Positions 37,251 through 38,025 of a stretch of 38,025 nt of DNA are shown in pieces; the stretch's first letter is position 1, and every line of letters starts with the position of its first letter. Under the pieces are notes generated by a model. That model was not told where the DNA came from and made no database searches. It worked only from the letters and a program-made list of their open reading frames with translations. The stretch is taken from the IMG/VR virus record IMGVR_UViG_3300044695_006068, positions 1 to 38,025 of that record; one strand, written 5' to 3'. This stretch comes from a virus. A program made the position numbers and the translations under genes.

Positions 37251-37957
37251 GGATCACCATCGACACCAACATTGCCCAGGTGCGCGAACGCCTGGGCGCG
37301 CTGGCCGGGCAGGCTGACTTTGCGGCCAGCGTGGCGCTCAACGCCACGGCCCGCCACGTGCAGGCCATCGTGCCCGGCCTGCTGCGGGGCGCGCTGGATC
37401 GACCCACCCCCTTCACGGCCGGCGAGCCCACGGGCAGCCGCGCCTCGACCTTCATCGCCCGCGCCGACAAGCGCAAGCTCGAAGCCGGCGTCTTCTTCAA
37501 GACCCGGCAGGCCAGCTACCTGCGCTGGCAGCTGCAGGGCGGCACGCGGCAGCCGGCGCGCAAGGCCCTGCGCCTGCCTGCTGCGGTGGAGCTCGACGCC
37601 TTCGGCAACCTGCCGCGCGGCACTATCACCAAGCTGCTGGCCGTGGCCCGGCGCGAAGGCAAGCTGAGCAAGCGCCAGTCGCGCACCATCCGCGTCAGCC
37701 GCAACGTCGAGATCTTCTACGGCGACCCCACCGAGGCCGGCGTGCCCGGCAGCCCGCCCGGCATCTACAAGCGCATCGCGCGCCCCGATGGGCGCTCGCA
37801 GCTCATCCCGTTGATCGTGTTCCCGCAGCGCTCGGCGCGCTACGAGAAGCGCGTGGACTTCCTGGCCGCCGCGCAGCCCGTCGTCGCCCGCGAGTTGCCG
37901 CGCGAATGGGCGCGGGCCATCGAGCAGGCCATGCGCACCGCGCGCGCCAGGTCATGA
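37247..37957 (+). CDS. Minor tail protein Z-like protein
   Basis: A 236-residue protein from the GTG at 37247 (240 from a GTG at 37232). The start RITIDTNIAQVRERLGALAG, the AASVALNATARHVQAIVPGL stretch and the end LPREWARAIEQAMRTARARS resemble the lambda gpZ/HK97 tail-completion class, which positions DNA at the head-tail junction. In lambda, Z lies among the tail genes; here it precedes cos, so in the circular genome it leads into the terminase. The match is moderate. TMP and U-V order support a role in tail completion. Confidence 0.55.
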   Translation: MRITIDTNIAQVRERLGALAGQADFAASVALNATARHVQAIVPGLLRGALDRPTPFTAGEPTGSRASTFIARADKRKLEAGVFFKTRQASYLRWQLQGGTRQPARKALRLPAAVELDAFGNLPRGTITKLLAVARREGKLSKRQSRTIRVSRNVEIFYGDPTEAGVPGSPPGIYKRIARPDGRSQLIPLIVFPQRSARYEKRVDFLAAAQPVVARELPREWARAIEQAMRTARARS

Positions 37958-38005
37958 GCCGAGCCAGCCAGCCCACCCCCCGGTCTGGGTCCTTCCTGGG
38001 CCCTC

Positions 38006-38025
38006 CATCGCGGGTCATTCGCGAG
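38006..38025. other. cos: Left half of candidate cos site
   Basis: CATCGCG (38006-38012) followed by GGTCATTCGCGAG (38013-38025), identical to bases 1-13. Together with CGCGATG at 14-20 this forms a 7-13-7 dyad across the join. Upstream, TCTGGGTCCTTCC and TCCTGGGCCCTC at 37984-38005 contain near-direct repeats that could be terminase contact sites. The segment 37958-38005 holds no gene. Confidence 0.6.

Overview
The window looks like the complete genome of a temperate, long-tailed (siphovirus-type) phage of a GC-rich betaproteobacterium, most likely a Burkholderiales host. The DNA is very GC-rich, roughly 70% by eye. Two further host hints are the 3' half of a tRNA-Ser(CGA) beside the integrase and translated copies of the GGGCTGAGCCTGTCGAAG repeat that is scattered through many beta- and gammaproteobacterial genomes. 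The first 13 bases equal the last 13. When the ends are joined, this 13-mer is flanked by a perfect 7-bp inverted repeat, as expected for a cos cohesive-end site just upstream of the terminase. The unit genome would be about 38,012 bp.

Layout. (1) 70-10811, rightward: terminase small and large subunits, a Mor-like regulator, head-tail connector, portal, a prohead protease fused to the major capsid protein, decoration and head-completion proteins, tail terminator, tail tube, and a tail chaperone pair made by -1 frameshifting on A AAA AAC. (2) 10830-17977: tape measure, tail-tip proteins and a receptor-binding protein. (3) 17851-19864: a diversity-generating retroelement (DGR) with a variable repeat at the end of the receptor-binding gene, a downstream hairpin, avd, template repeat and reverse transcriptase. 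(4) 19749-22787: two small proteins, holin candidates, M15 endolysin, nested Rz/Rz1 spanins and a small secreted protein. (5) 22803-22970: attP in tRNA-Ser sequence.

(6) 22991-32014, leftward: one compact operon of about 9 kb, starting at an operator-controlled promoter and ending with excisionase and integrase. It carries an exonuclease, HD phosphohydrolase, HNH-like protein, DUF2303 protein, cytosine-C5 methyltransferase and many small proteins. (7) 32254-33078: the switch, with a leftward CI-like repressor and a rightward Cro/YdaS-like gene, and five copies of an AGCNATGCT operator at two promoters. (8) 33075-37957, mostly rightward: small regulators, a primase-polymerase/VirE helicase, an array of GTCCAACC repeats that could be the replication origin, and a minor-tail-like gene running into cos.

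The system that stands out is the DGR. Over 118 bp, template and variable repeats differ at 13 positions, and every one is an adenine in the template. The changes alter 11 residues at the C-terminus of a C-type-lectin-like receptor-binding protein. The gene order (target, avd, TR, RT) and the GACA-loop hairpin after the variable repeat match the Bordetella phage BPP-1 plan.
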